From contig NC_090440.1 of assembly GCF_031143425.1 (NCBI RefSeq), positions 342,367,844-342,431,843 of the forward strand: a DNA stretch of 64,000 nucleotides, read 5' to 3'. Source of the stretch: Pleurodeles waltl. Its lineage: Eukaryota; Chordata; Amphibia; Caudata; Salamandridae. Both the position numbers and the translations under genes were made by a program. The notes beneath the pieces were generated by a model that worked only from the letters and a program-made list of their open reading frames with translations, had not been told where the DNA came from and searched no databases. Below, piece after piece: positions 11,357-23,530 of the stretch. Every line of letters starts with the position of its first letter. Position 1 is the stretch's first letter.

Positions 11357-12940
11357 AACTAATAAAGCGTCCCTTTATGTCAATTTTATACACATTAGGA
11401 CTTGTTTTAGGCCGATGAATCTTTTGACCCAGTGGTGAGACACCATAGGACGAGATAACTGATCAATATGGCGTGTAATATGTCAATGACGTTATCAACA
11501 TATATCACCACAATATACTTTACTTTGGATAAAGACATTGATTAAATTGTCGGTGCAACCATGACCTTTCAGTCATAAATAACCACACCCTTAGTTGAGA
11601 TTTTGTGAATTTTATTGCCTATTGATTACAATCTAACAATAAGAGTATCAATCTCAAAACCAAGAAGCAAAAGAGCATAGTCACGATATGGCAACTGTGG
11701 TAAGATTTTGACAATGCAAAGATCACGAACATAAAAGCACCAAAGTAAGATAAACATAAGTTAGAATACATATAATAACGTATACATCTCAGTTCAGCAC
11801 AGTACAATGTCAGTCTCGTCTATTTGCGTCAGTCAGAATGATCACCTAATCTAACCACTAATTAGCATCAGCATGTTGGACTTCATGCAAAACAATTTAA
11901 AACATCAATTTAGTAACATCTAACTATGGTCTCTATTAAAAAATACAGCAGTTCGTACCTAGAAAGGAAATGCAAATAGACAAATTACAATAGCAATTGT
12001 CATAATTACCCTCCTCGGAATAAGTCAGCATACAGGATCAGTCTTCATCTTCAGGACATCAGTTAGATCGCCAACAGTCTATTTCGTCTAAGGGACAGGG
12101 GACACTTCCCTCATAAGGAGGAGAAGTGTAAATGGGGCAGTCTATGGGTGAGGATGGTTTATTAAGTCTCAAATTCACCAAACCGAGTGACAGAGTTTCT
12201 GGATAAAATCGACAGCATTCCCTGCCTAGTTCTAATGACCCTTCTGTGTCATGAGATTTTATCCCTTTTTCACAATACATTCCCCCAAAATTCTATTGGA
12301 TAATCGCTATACCCCACTATCTTTAACCTATCAAATTATACATTAGGTAATCCAAATTGACACCCCACAATAAACTATAACGTTTTGATTGGTCTTCATA
12401 ATTGACGTCTTCGTAGGTGGGACATCCGGGGTTACTTCATTCTCTGGCACGTTCTTTAGGTCAAAAGTTCTCTTTTCCATGGCAAAACGTCCTTGAATGT
12501 TTCTAATATTGTTGCAAGACGTATAAAACTTATACTAAAAGCAGCTAGCATGTGGTTGAGAAAATTTAGCATTGTTACATAAAGCGAAGAAGAGAACAAA
12601 TGCTGGGTCATGGCCCTTTACGAGTCAGCACACTGGAAAACAGAAAAATATGCTTTAATATGAGAGCTACACGGCTAAGTCTTCGACCCACGCTAACTTT
12701 AAGGCCTATGGGTTCTAATACAAATGCAATCTTCGTAAGTGTTAATATATTAAATTAATCATAATGCAAGCAATTATTTCTTACAGTCAACATTAGTCTA
12801 TGTGCATGATAATAACTTCACATTTATAGTCATGTTAAAAATACATTTAAACAAATAATATTCTATGATCGTTTTGTATGCAGCATTGTTAGTATAAGTA
12901 TTTCACATCTCATATGTAATATTTAAACTACGCCCTCTCA
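11357..12940 (-). repeat. 5' LTR of the ERV
   Basis: Runs from just outside the primer-binding site to the TG start at 12940 (minus-strand reading). The outer 1055 bases duplicate 1-1056; the inner part matches sequence cut off at the window start. An AATAAA signal in element orientation lies at 11616-11611. The inner edge is placed by the primer-binding site, and the expected CA end is not seen there (the sequence reads AGTT before TGG), so the inner edge may be off by a few bases. Confidence 0.85.
11611..11616 (-). promoter_or_regulatory. AATAAA poly(A) signal of the LTR
   Basis: Minus-strand AATAAA in the inner third of the 5' LTR. It would place the R region near 11590 and leave U5 of about 230 bases. 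The matching part of the other LTR is outside the window. Confidence 0.55.
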
Positions 12941-13434
12941 GAACAAATACTTTACACATTTCCTTGAATTAAGCCTGATTGTTCTGTGCCAAGCTACCTG
13001 AGGGTTAGTACAGGTTAATTTAGGGTTGGCTTGCACCGCATCCTGACATGGATTGGGGTTGCTTCTTGACCAGGGATCACACCCCAGTCAACCAACAACC
13101 CAATTTCTCACACTCTGTATACTACCTGATACTGAGATCTTTGTATCTTTTTTTGTTTTTCCACCCTGCCCCATCCAGGTAGAATTTCAGTCACAGTATA
13201 TGACTGAAATGTACCTGAAAGGGCAGGTTGGAAACCTAAATGAAACTGAAAGGTGGAGGTGAAGGCAGCTGTTGCATACATCTTTAAAGGTGAATTGAAA
13301 GCTATTGAAAATTGCATGCTCAGATTATTTGTACTGGCTGCATAACCTATCAATATTCTGGCATACATAATTAAACATAATTAATAACCATGCCAATCCA
13401 GAGTATTTTAGAATATCTTTCTGAGTGGCGTAAG
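12941..13434. other. Flank without recognisable element
   Basis: About 490 bases between the ERV and the first solo LTR. I see no coding similarity or repeat structure. It begins GAACA right after the LTR, a possible half of the ERV target duplication, but the other half lies outside the window. Confidence 0.5.
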
Positions 13435-16013
13435 TGTAAGAGGCTGGCCTGGCTTATAGTGGGTACCTTGTGGTACTTACACCTTGTGTCAGGTCCAGTT
13501 ATCCCTTATTAGTAGAATCGAGGTGTTCTAGCAGCTTGGGCTGATAGAGGTAGCTATAGCAGAGCAGCTTAGGCTGAACTAGGAGACATGCAAAGCTCCT
13601 ACTATACCACTTCTATCACTCAGCACTATATCATAAGAAAACACAATACTCAGAGTTACTAAAAATAAAGGTACTTTATCTTAGTGACAATATGCCGAAA
13701 GTATCCCAGAGGATATACTCCCTTAGGAGGTAAGTAATATGCACCAAATATATACACACAAACCAAAATCAGGTAAGTAACAGTTAGAAAAGTAGTACAA
13801 ACAATGTAGAACACAATAGAATGCAATAGGGAGAAATAGGCCTAGGGGCAACACAAACCATATACTCCAAAAGTAGTATGCAAACCCCAGGCCTAGTGTA
13901 GTGTGTAGAGGGTCACTGGGAGTGTAAGAAAACACTAAGGGTGTCCAAGATACCCCACCCCAAGACCCTGAAAGGTAGGAGTGAAGTTACCCTACTACCC
14001 CAGAAAGACAATAAAGTTGAGATAGGGGATTCTGCAAGCACAACTACTGACTGCAAAACACTGAAGACGGATTCCTGGACCTGAGGACCTGCAAAGGAAG
14101 GGGACCAAGTCCATGAGTCACGCAAGTGTCCGGGGGGGCAGGAGCCCACTAAACCCCGGATGAAGGTGCAAAAGGGCTGCCTCTGGCTGGAAGAAGCCAA
14201 AGATTCTGCAACAACGGAAGGTGCCAGGAACTTCTCCTTTGGTCAGAAGATGTCCCACGGCATGCTGGAGGATGCAGAGTTGTTTTCATGCAGAAAGACT
14301 GAAAAAAAGCCTTGCTGGGTGCAAGAGTTGCGGTTGAGGATTTTGGGTGCTGCCAGGGCCCAGGAAGGACCAGGAGGTCGCCCCTTGGAAGAGGAGACAG
14401 AGGGGGCACTCAGCAACACAGAGAGCCCACGCAAAAGCAGGCAGCACCCACAGAAGTACTGTAACAGGCACTTAGAAGATCTGAGGACAACGGTCAACTC
14501 AGAACCACAAAGGAGGGTCCCACGACATCGGAGTCCAACTCAGCGAGTTGGGCAATGCAGGACGGAGTGGTACAATGTTTCTGGTAGTCTCCCTGCTACT
14601 TTCTTGTGGTTATGCAGCTGTCCTGGAGCAGTCAGCGGTCGATCCTTGGCAGACGTCGAAGAGGGAAGTGCAGAGGAACTCTGGTGAGCTCTTGCATTCG
14701 TTATCTGGTGAGATGCCCACAGGAGAGACCCTAAATAGCCCACAGAGGAGGATTGGCTACAGAGAAAGGTAAGCACCTATCAGGAGGGGTCTCTGACATC
14801 ACCTGCTGGCACTGGCCACTCAGAGCTGTCCATTGTGCCCTCACACCTCTGCAACCAAGATGGCAGAGGTCTGGGACACACTGGAGGCACTCTGGGCACC
14901 TCCCCCGGGAAGTGCTGGTCAGGGGAGTGATCACTCCCCTTTCCTTTGTCCAGTTTTGCGCCACAGCAGGGCTGGAGGGATCCCTGAGCTGGTGTAGACT
15001 GGCTTATGCAAGGAGGGCACCATCTGTGCCCTTCAAAGCATTTCCAGAGGCCAGGGGAGGCTACTTCTCCCAGGTCCTTCACACCTATTTCCAAAGGGAA
15101 AGGGTGTAACACCCTCTCTCAGAGGAAATCCTTTGTTCTGTGTTCCTGGGACTGGGTTGCCCAGACCCCAGGGGGCAGAAACCTGTCTGAGGGGTTGGCA
15201 GCAGCGGTAGCTGCAGAGGAGACCCCGGAAAGTTAGTTTGGCAGTGCCCGGGCTCTATGCTGGAGACCCGGCGATGCATGGAATTGTCACCCCAATACCA
15301 GAAGGGTATTGGGGTGACAATTCCATGATCCTAGACATGTTACATGGCCATGTTCGGAGTTACCATGGTGACGCTACATATAGGTATTGACCTATATGTA
15401 GTGCACGCGTGTAATGGTGTCCCCGCACTCACAAAGTCCGAGGAATTTGCCCTGAACAATGTGGGGGCACCTAGGCTAGTGCCAGGGTGCCCACACACTA
15501 AGTGACTTGGCACCTAACCTTCACTAAGTGAGGGTTAGACATATAGGTAACTTATAAGTTACTTAAGTGCAGTGTAAAATGGCTGTGAAATAATGTGGAC
15601 GTTATTTTACTCAGGCTGCAGTGGCAGTCCTGTGTAAGAATTGTCTGAGCTCCCTATGGGTGGCAAAAGAAATGCTGCAGCCCATAGGGATCTCCTGGGA
15701 CCCCAATACCCTGGGTACGTAAGTACCATGTACTAGGGAATTATAAGGCTGTTCCAGTGTGCCAATTAGAATTGGTAAAATTAGTCACTAGCCTGGAGTG
15801 ACAATTTTAAAAGAAGAGAGAGCATAAACACTAAGGTCCTGGTTAGCAGAGCCTCAGTGATACAGTAAGGCACCACACAGGGAACACATACAGGGCATAC
15901 TTTATGAGCACTGGGGTCCTGACTAGCAGGATCCCAGTGACACATAGGCAAAAACAAACATACATACAGTGAAATTGGGGGTAACATGCCAGGCAAGAAG
16001 GTACTTTCCTACA
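13435..16013 (-). repeat. Solo LTR, copy 1 (TGTAGGA...TCCTACA family)
   Basis: The reverse complement starts TGTAGGAAAGTACC at 16013 and ends CTCTTACA at 13435. It matches 23777-26743 along its length in the opposite orientation, with internal deletions (2579 versus 2967 bases). Short TG...CA ends, and in the intact copy AATAAA near the 3' end, identify a long LTR without internal region. Flanking 5-mers are GTAAG (13430-13434) and GGAAG (16014-16018), one mismatch, so a plausible 5-bp target duplication. Several open frames inside are chance: they have no domain and are not shared as frames by the other copy. Confidence 0.85.
15277..15327. repeat. 23-bp perfect hairpin inside the solo LTR
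   Basis: Arms 15277-15299 and 15305-15327 are perfectly complementary with a 5-base loop (AGAAG). The homologous place in copy 2 (about 24464-24515) keeps a similar but imperfect dyad. The role is unknown. Confidence 0.8.
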
Positions 16014-16230
16014 GGAAGACAGAGGGAAAGAAGAGCAAGAGCAACGCCTCAAGAATTTCCAATAAATCTTAACATCTCAATGTCCGGAAAAGGAATCAGC
16101 ATTAACCACATACGCATCAGATCTTCAAACACAGAATGGTATCACGCTAGACTCAATTATGGAGTTTACACATGGAGCGTCACAAGTTACAGTATTCTGA
16201 TTTGCAACTATGCCCCTTCTTTGCACCTTT
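16014..16230 (+). other. Possible LINE endonuclease scrap
   Basis: A frame around 16080-16220 reads SGKGISINHIRI ... ICNYAPS. Its pattern resembles the G-x-G-I/V-x-I ... YRPPS stretch of CR1/L2-type apurinic endonucleases. Short and decayed. It is cut by the LTR on the left and a LINE tail on the right. Confidence 0.3.
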
Positions 16231-16770
16231 GCAAACAGTTATGTTATGTTATGTTATGTTATTGAGACTTATATAGCGCCAACTACCCGGAGGCCTCGTA
16301 GCGCTGATCAGACTGAAAAATTATACATACTGGAGGAATCCTAAACTTCTCTGGAGAGGGGGGAACTTACTGGAAGTTGGAATAGCCAGGTTTTAATGGC
16401 TTTCCTAAATTCAGTCTCCTGAGTCATCATACGAATATTCATGGGTAGAGAGTTCCAAAGTCTGGCTCCTGGTACTTCAGGGATGTTCCTCCCCATGATG
16501 TTCTCTTTACTTTGGGAACCACTACAAGGGCTTTAGAAGCCAATCTCAAAACTCTGGTGGGTGTGTAAACAGTCTTTATCCTATGCCCCTCACAGGCAGA
16601 CAAACACCTCCTAATGATTCATAAGGCTTGTTGACTTCCCAGCTCTGCAAGGCACCTTTCCTAGACAACATGTGTTTTGGAAATCTTCATCATGCATTTT
16701 TTTGACTTAGCTCCAACCAAGCTGCCTGTTTCTGCAGCCCACTAAGCCCACTTTCCACCAATATTATGGC
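16231..16770 (-). mobile_element. 3' end of a CR1/L2-like LINE
   Basis: On the minus strand a decayed frame reads RLWNSLPMNIR ... EFRKAIKTWLF, the typical C terminus of CR1/L2-group reverse transcriptase proteins (WNSLP...F+..LKTWLF). It is followed by a short 3' UTR containing GGCGCTATATAA and a terminal run of about five AACAT units (plus strand 16231-16262 reads as TTATG repeats). A 3' microsatellite tail in place of poly(A) is characteristic of this LINE group. Upstream of about 16620 the frame is lost. Confidence 0.7.
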
Positions 16771-16887
16771 ATGTCTGTCTTCTTGCCTTTGGACTTTGGA
16801 AGACAAATGTGAAACCAGTACTACTGGTAATAATGCCTATAAATCACCAAGAAATAACACACTCTGTATGAAGTGCTGCACCTTAGT

Positions 16888-17349
16888 TTATAAAACACTG
16901 TCTCCAGCCATGCTTGGCAGCCGCACTATCTGGATCTTCATCATCTTTGTCTTATTTTTAAGATCCTTTACTTTAGTTTCCCAACTAGTAGTTATTGGGT
17001 ATAAACAGCTTCCAAACTGCCAACATGACAGGACAGTTTCTCTGTGTTCCTCTTCCCCATTCTCTACCACAGTGTTTTGGTGTTTCAGGTTCCAAACTTC
17101 ACATTGTGTGCTTATAATGTGGGCATTGAGTTTCTCAAATGCACCTTCCAAAACAGAAACCTTATGTTCTATGCACCTTCTGTCTCCATGTAGGTCTCTC
17201 AGGGTGGGCATATTTATGACCTTTCTCTGTGTAATGTGTACCCTCTGCCAAATCATGATCCCCATCATGGGAGTCTTGGGAGGATGAGAGTTCGGAAGTA
17301 AAGAATGTTTATCTGGAGCTCCAACAATGTGCAAACAAAGAAGCAGCAC
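16888..17349 (-). pseudogene. Relic of an L1/Tx1-type ORF1 protein
   Basis: A 153-codon open frame contains a coiled-coil-like stretch (HKVSVLEGAFEKLN ... EVWNLKHQN) followed by KVKDLKNKTKMMKIQIVRLP. That order recalls the coiled coil and the 'LENRSRRNNIRIVGLP' junction of L1/Tx1 ORF1 proteins. ORF1p is an RNA-binding trimer. No endonuclease or reverse transcriptase of the same element is visible next to it. The frame is probably a relic; the similarity is modest and rests on my reading. Confidence 0.45.
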
Positions 17350-18540
17350 AGAAATCTAGAACTGCTTAAACATCTAATGCTTAAATGGGCCACCATTTCA
17401 ATCCAGTGATTCCTCTGCATTTATGCCTAAAATATTCACAAGCAGCATATTGTGTCCATGAAGCAATGAGTTCTTTCACTATGTCACAGAAAGAAACCTT
17501 TCTGTGGGTGTCTCAATTTCCCAAACTGAATAGAAGGTAAATGGAGAGGTAGGCCACTGGATTACAGAAATCATACAATATTGTGGGGCTCAAAATTTAA
17601 CACAAGAATGAGCACATGCAGCTTCATTCAAAATTCTCTTTTCCACTTATGGAAACCCTAATCCTGTCGTCTGAAAGACTGATGAGCAGCATCTGGTGGA
17701 ATCCTGTCTTCCTCTCCTGTGCTTGAAAGCTGCTTACCAATGCCATAAGCTTTTTCTCCAGGTTACGTTAATTGCAAATTGATAACATGTGTCCTTTTCT
17801 CATCAGAGCATACGTGCTATACAAAGCTGTAAACCTATTATGGCCTTAGACAGGGTATCCTATTTCCTACAAATATGTGTGTCCTGCTTTGAAAATCAAT
17901 GAGTGGTTCATGAAAGAACAATCATGGCTTATGTGTCCTGATCATTTTGTTTGCCCATAGTCCCATCAAGCTGATTGAGGAAGGAGGTCAAGTAAACCCC
18001 CATATTTACAATTCTTAAAATAATGTTAAGGGGCATACCTCTTTATTGGTCTCAGAAAGTATTACTGTTCGCTAGATGGTCTCTCCTATTATGCACTTTT
18101 AGGCCATGGTTAGGTTTAGTATCTAGCACCCCTGCATATCATAGCCTTATCAAGGCATTGTGTGCCTTGAAAGTTTTCCTACACTCCATCAACTGACACA
18201 TATTCTAGGTCACACACATGCACACAAAATCACATATCGCCATAGAAAACATCCATCTATTGCAAGACCCTAGTGTATTGTGATGCTGCAGATTCAACAT
18301 CTATTAAGGCACATTTGTTGGTTTTTTGTTTTGCCTCTTCAAAAAGGTTGCAACATTATTATTGTGGGTGATTTGTGGGGCTCTGTATGGTTTCATGTTT
18401 GCATCCCTCTATATCCCTCTATATAAGATTTGTATATTTCATAGTTTTCCCAATCATTCCTGTTTTTTGCTCATGGAACTGCCTTGCATTCTTCTTTCTT
18501 TTCTGTCTTATTTTGCCATACTGCAGCAACATCAGACACA
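17350..18540. other. AT-rich DNA, nothing recognised
   Basis: About 1.2 kb. No domain, terminal repeat or tandem array seen. Short open frames only. Confidence 0.5.
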
Positions 18541-19000
18541 GTAACATCCAAACGAATGGGAATTTGGTGAGGAAAGCCTATTGTATTAATATAATCTATA
18601 TTGACGCACTCTACCCTTCCCCCTACAAATCACCATCCTCCTCAGAAACTAACATAACAGATCTCATATCTAACAAGCACTTTGATATTCTATTATTAAG
18701 AGAAACTTAGTTGATACCATGCAGACCACTGTATTTGAAAATATCATTCCAAACAGTTATTTAATAATCCATCACAAACGGATTACATACAAGACAAAAC
18801 ACTAGCCATTACCACTAAATATTCCTGCATATTTGTCTCTGTCCACACTGGATGTCTTATTCAAACATTAGCAATAAACTCACACTTTCACCCACACATT
18901 CTACCACCGTTTGACCAATTTAGATTCCTAGCTCCAATAAAACCTTCCTAGAGTGTTGCAAACACTACGCATCTACTGCCTCCCTCTACAATTTCCAAGA
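18541..19000 (+). pseudogene. LINE endonuclease fragment, decayed
   Basis: A frame at 18600-18712 reads ITDLISNKHFDILLLRET, matching the 'DLI...DIL.LTETWL' signature near the start of CR1/L2-type endonuclease domains, and stops at the following TAG. Downstream to about 19000 there are only broken traces. The element cannot be delimited. Confidence 0.45.
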
Positions 19001-19974
19001 CAGCGATTCCACCAAACTTATTAAAAAAATCTTCACAGAGCTCTTTGCTGCTCAAGAAATAATCTCTCCAACCTCATGACCCAAACACTCCAAACAAAAC
19101 ACTCTATGCATTACTGTGTCTTCCATATCTTCATCCACACTCCTAGTCATATTTTTTCAGGAATCGACAACCATTGTGCCATTCTTTAAAATGTCTGTCA
19201 CCAACCTTCCCTCATAATGACCATCCTAAAGTAATATAATTAATCATCAGGTCCTTCAAAACATTTCCATTAGAAGCTTTCAACAGAAAGTTACTCTGAT
19301 GTGAGCTAGAATGACAGCTGACATAGACACTCCCATAGACACCATGTCTAATAGCACAATGTAAATCACAAATGACGAATTAATTTTTTTACAAGTGTTA
19401 TTAGTAAATAACAAATCATGTGTGAGTGCCTGATTCTGTACTTCACAAATCTGGTGGTCCACTGATGATCTGCATTAAATTTCACCAAAACTGCCTTATT
19501 TCTCATGAATGGTAGCACATACGAAGCAGTGGTCCAGACACATCTCACGCGTATGACCCTAGATAATGTCAGCACCTCACTCAATAATTGTATGAAATCA
19601 TTTGATTTCAATTTGATGCTAAGGTTTCATTCAAAGTCCACATGCAAATGGAAAGAAGTAACATGGTTCCTACTAGGCATCCTTCATTAAATACAGTCTG
19701 ATTGACAAACCTCCACCTTTCATTCCACTGTGTAAGCCTTAGTAGTTTCATACATTAATGGTTGTAACATTGGCTGTAATCAATCTTAGCGATTTGAAGG
19801 CCATATTGCATGCATTTACTCACAAAATCACAGGTCAAAGTACAAATCAACACATAACTTGATAGAATTACTATCTCTATTCACTAAATCTGCTCCTCTA
19901 TGCCAATACCCCTCACTTATATTTGTATTTATATTTATGTTCTTGCTACATAATGCAGAGTATTCTCTCATGTA
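19001..19974. other. AT-rich DNA, possibly more decayed LINE
   Basis: No clear domain. Around 19560-19690 a weak plus-strand trace could be the reverse-transcriptase palm/thumb region of the same LINE, but I could not support it. Confidence 0.35.
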
Positions 19975-21170
19975 TGAATGTTTATGTATCAATACACATG
20001 GAGACAGGATGAGGGAGAAAGAGGGACAAGTATGGAGGAACCCACCCGTACTCAGCTCCCTAATTCTACAACTCAAAGTACACAAGAAAGTACGGGGTTC
20101 TCTAGAGAAGGCGTCGCGGGTACCAGCATTGCCCTAGGTTGTACGTGTTCCTATTTGGAAAGGTAATGTCAAGTGAAATGTCAGTAAGTAACTGCAGAGT
20201 GCGTGCGCGGGGAGAGAAACCGGGGGTAGTTCCTTTTACGGACTAGGTGGTCTCAAACACTATATAGTGTCATGCTTCATCATTTGACCAACTAGACCCA
20301 CCCAGGTAGGACAGTGCCACCTGGGCGGACTCAACCTCACTGTTAAAGGAACAGGAGGGAGTGCGTAAATAAACTTGTTTCTGGAAAGACTATACATACA
20401 TCAAAGGGGGCGCTCGCCGTGCGCCTATGCCGTCCTCTCCTTGGACCGCTTGGAACAACCGATTGTTTGACTATAAGGGGACACTCCCCCTCCTGGATAC
20501 CAGAGGCCAGTAGCCTCTATGAAAGGGCCGCCTCAAGGTAGCTCCTTGGGTAAGGTAGACCTTTTACTTCACACTCTTTGACCTTTACATAGAGTAAATT
20601 TCCTCCAACGTGAGACTTAGGGATCCTAGGCCCTGACGAATGCCCCGAGACCTCTATTGGCTCACTTCTGAGGGCAGAAACATGTTGGCTATTAGTTAGG
20701 TGACCCTGTGAGTCCTTATCCTCACAGAGGTGTCCCAACCCCTGTTTTAACCACACCAATCAGACACCACCATTAAATTTGTCACTCCTTACAGGTGTCT
20801 GCTTAGGTGTTTTTATTTTTCACTAGATTAGCTGGATCCCGATCTTTCCAGAAACAAGTTTATTTACGCACCCCCTCCTGTTCCTTTAACAGTGAGGTTG
20901 AGTCCGCCCAGGTGGTACTGTCCTACCTGGGTGGGTCTAGGTGGTCAAATGATGAAGCATGACACTATATAGTGTGTGAGACCACCTAGTCCGTAAAAGG
21001 AACTCCCCACGGTTTCTCTCCCCGCGCACGCACTCTGCAGTTACTTACTGACATTTCACTGACATTACCTTTCCAAATAGGAACACGTATAACCTAGGGC
21101 AACGCTGGTACCCGCGACGCCTTCTCTAGAGAACCCCGTACTTTCTTGTGTACTTTGAATGTTTATGTAT
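19975..21170. repeat. 1.17-kb foldback element flanked by 15-bp direct repeats
   Basis: Two long inverted arms, 20075-20389 and 20843-21156, are nearly identical when one is reverse-complemented (about 315 bases each), separated by a 453-base spacer. Identical 15-mers TGAATGTTTATGTAT lie at 19975-19989 and 21156-21170, so the unit behaves like an insertion with a 15-bp target duplication. The left 85 bases (19990-20074) are outside the arms. The spacer holds an 80-codon minus-strand frame with no recognised domain. Foldback DNA transposons and Penelope-like elements both produce inverted arrangements; the sequence does not decide between them. Confidence 0.75.
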
Positions 21171-22330
21171 ACGTATTTTTGTATAGCACAATCCTAGCAA
21201 CAGAAGGTGGAGCGTAGTGTAATGTCAAAGGCAAGGATACAATCAGTAAGTGTTTTAAGAGGTAGCCGGCATCTGGGAGTAGAACTATACCATTACTGCA
21301 TTGTAATGTAATGTGTTCTACAGATATATGCATATTCAATACTTGCGTTTATTGAATCAGGGTTAGGGTGGTCCTGGTGGATATAGGATGCTGTTTCAGA
21401 TCCTGGGTGCATAAATAATAAAGGCCAATAAAATTGTTTTCCTTTTTTTACAATTCTTTATCTCAAGCCTGATGGTGCCCTGCATGATGGTGTGCAAGCA
21501 TTATCAGAAGTGGAAAGCTTGTCAGTCGTGGCATTCTGCTCATGAGGGATTTATAAACATGGGGCAGGCCATCAAGGAGGAGCTAGTGGAGTTGCAAAGG
21601 GATGGGGGAAACATGATCATATTTCCTCCAGTCCATAATGAGGCATGCTACAGAATGAAAAATGTCCCTAAAGAGGTGCCAGTGTGGAGCCTGGAAGGCC
21701 ATGAAGCATAGTATTTCTACTATTCAGAAGCAAGTGGATGTGGGCTTAAGCAGTGGTTTTGAAGGCGCTTTCGGGGAGGAACAGTTTTATTTTCTGGTGT
21801 CTATCCAATGTGTTCATTGAGGGTTGATTTGCAGTTTGGAGGATGAATCCAAATGGTTTGGAATTGGGTGAAAATTATGATGTGAAGGTTCATGTCATTG
21901 AGCTGGCTTGCACTATTTCTTGCTTGTTGTTCTTGGCAAATCACAGGAATTCTGTGTTGGTGGGATTGAACTTCTGGTAAATTCTCTAAATCGATCCCTG
22001 TGTGAGACGCAGAACGTGTTTGAGATTTTGGATGTCTAGAAGAGGGGAAACTTCCAAATGGAGTAGGCCTCTTAGGCATATTGGTTGCTTTTGCTGCTGG
22101 TATCAATAAGTAGAGCCCCAGTGGGCTCCATCTGGGACTTGGAGGTACCTATATAAGGAGTTGCTGTCCGTTCAAAAGCTAGGAGGAGAACCAGTGAAGG
22201 ATATTTGTTGTGATTGACTCCCATGCAAAACTAAGGATGTGAATGAGGGTAGGATGTTTTACTGTGACAGAGACAGCAGAGAGGACCACCAATATCGGGA
22301 GGTAGGAGTCATCTTCATCTGTGGTCATCT
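21171..22330. other. Unassigned DNA with one small open frame
   Basis: About 1.1 kb between the foldback element and an LTR fragment. A 79-codon plus-strand frame at 21472-21711 (KEELVELQRDGGNMIIF) follows a T-rich run and has no family I recognise. It may be a piece of a decayed transposon or retrocopy. Nothing else stands out. Confidence 0.4.
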
Positions 22331-23530
22331 TCATCTGTGCACACTCTTCCATTTAAATATAGTATATGCTAAATGCAAATTCTGTATTAGGTAACCATAC
22401 TTAAAAGTTGTAGGCCTGCCCATAAATAATGTGCTGAATTAAGTTAGTCTAACTCTTGGTGCAATGTTAAATGAAAAATAATGCATTAACACCAAAAGGC
22501 CTAGTTTTCACATTGAATAGTCAATTGTGGAAGATGTTTTAATTCTAGTCACTGCAGATGTTGCTACTTCAGAAGCCTACTGTTAATTATTGAATAGACC
22601 CTTGTGCCTTGTGTTGTATTAGACAACTGATACTAAGGTTCTCAGCATGAGGAGACGAAGCAGCAGAAAGGATGATTCATGTGAAGAAGTGTCTGGACAG
22701 CAAGAAAACACTGTTGTATCTTTTCAGGAACTAATGTCTGAAAGTCTACAATGATCTGGTAAGAAAATGGGGAGTTTGCTTGTTCCCATGAACTTGCTGA
22801 CATTCTATTGAAGGATGAAGACGATGAAAGAAAACAATGCTGCAACATAGAAAATATGTGTTTATATTAGTTTGTGTTCCTAGAGTAGCTCTCAGAACCC
22901 CAGTTGCCCAGGACCCAGATTTCCTTTCCCGACTCTCTGACTAGTGACTCGCCTTTGAGTTTCTGATGCCTCTCTTCATGAGAAGCGGCCTTACTTAGAT
23001 TTCACTAAGCTGTCTTCTGATATATTGTAATGTAAAGACTTCATGCTCGTGCGTAGATTTCTCTCTCATCAGAACTCTTCATTGGGTTTCTAAACTGACT
23101 CCCTTTTTCTCTCTTTCCTTACCTCAAATTATTTTGGATTAGGGAATATCATTTAGGGAACATGCTTCTTGTATATGTACTCATTTGACTGTGATACTGA
23201 CAAACATATTGTTCTATTCTGTGATCAAATACAGACTGATAGATTATATTAACTTTTAATGCTGAAATATGAAAATTAATGCCAAATGAACAAATCGATA
23301 AAAAACTAAAATATTGGGAAATATAACCCTTTAGCTCACACTAACTCTTTTTATTGACTGAATTTAACGTCTTGAATATTCATTGATTATGTAGATGATT
23401 GCTGCTCATTTCTTTTTGTTGCTGAACAATGGTCCAAATGACCAGTGGTGGGAGTTATTCAATGATTACACCCAAAGACTGAGATATAGAAAACACCACT
23501 CCCTCCGCAAAGAATCACAATCCCAAAAAT
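22330..23530 (+). repeat. LTR fragment of the older ERV, inverted relative to its partner
   Basis: Matches the reverse complement of about 61100-62270 over more than 1 kb. Shared landmarks include GATGTTGCTACTT, AAAATGGGGAGTTTGCTT, GTAGCTCTCAGAACCCC, GAGTTTCTGATGCC and CCTTTAGCTCACA. The partner lies directly upstream of gag remnants and is therefore the 5' LTR of the older ERV. This copy points the other way, so it is either a separate insertion or has been inverted. Ends are approximate. Confidence 0.7.

Larger units (their letters stand above)
1..12940 (-). mobile_element. Endogenous retrovirus (class I, gamma-like), nearly full length
   Basis: Provirus read on the minus strand: 5' LTR 11357-12940, primer-binding site about 11336-11356, gag, pro-pol, env, polypurine tract 1057-1067, 3' LTR 1-1056 (cut by the window start). 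Gene order, Gag with a single CCHC knuckle, protease DTGA, reverse transcriptase YIDD, integrase HHCC plus DDE, and Env with RQKR, CXXC and CX7CC signatures identify an orthoretrovirus of gamma/epsilon-like type. Gag and pro are in one frame separated by a TGA. By eye, 1-1056 and 11886-12940 differ at roughly 25-30 positions (about 2.5%), so the insertion is fairly young. gag is broken, pol has two lesions, env is open. Lineage placement is inference; no tree was built. Confidence 0.92.

Noticed and set aside
14160..15279. Several frames of 70-175 codons inside solo LTR copy 1
   Set aside because: No domains, both strands open, and the frames are not kept in copy 2.
21472..21711. 79-codon frame as a small host gene
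   Set aside because: No homology I can name, no splice signals judged convincing, repeat-rich context. Mentioned only as an open frame.
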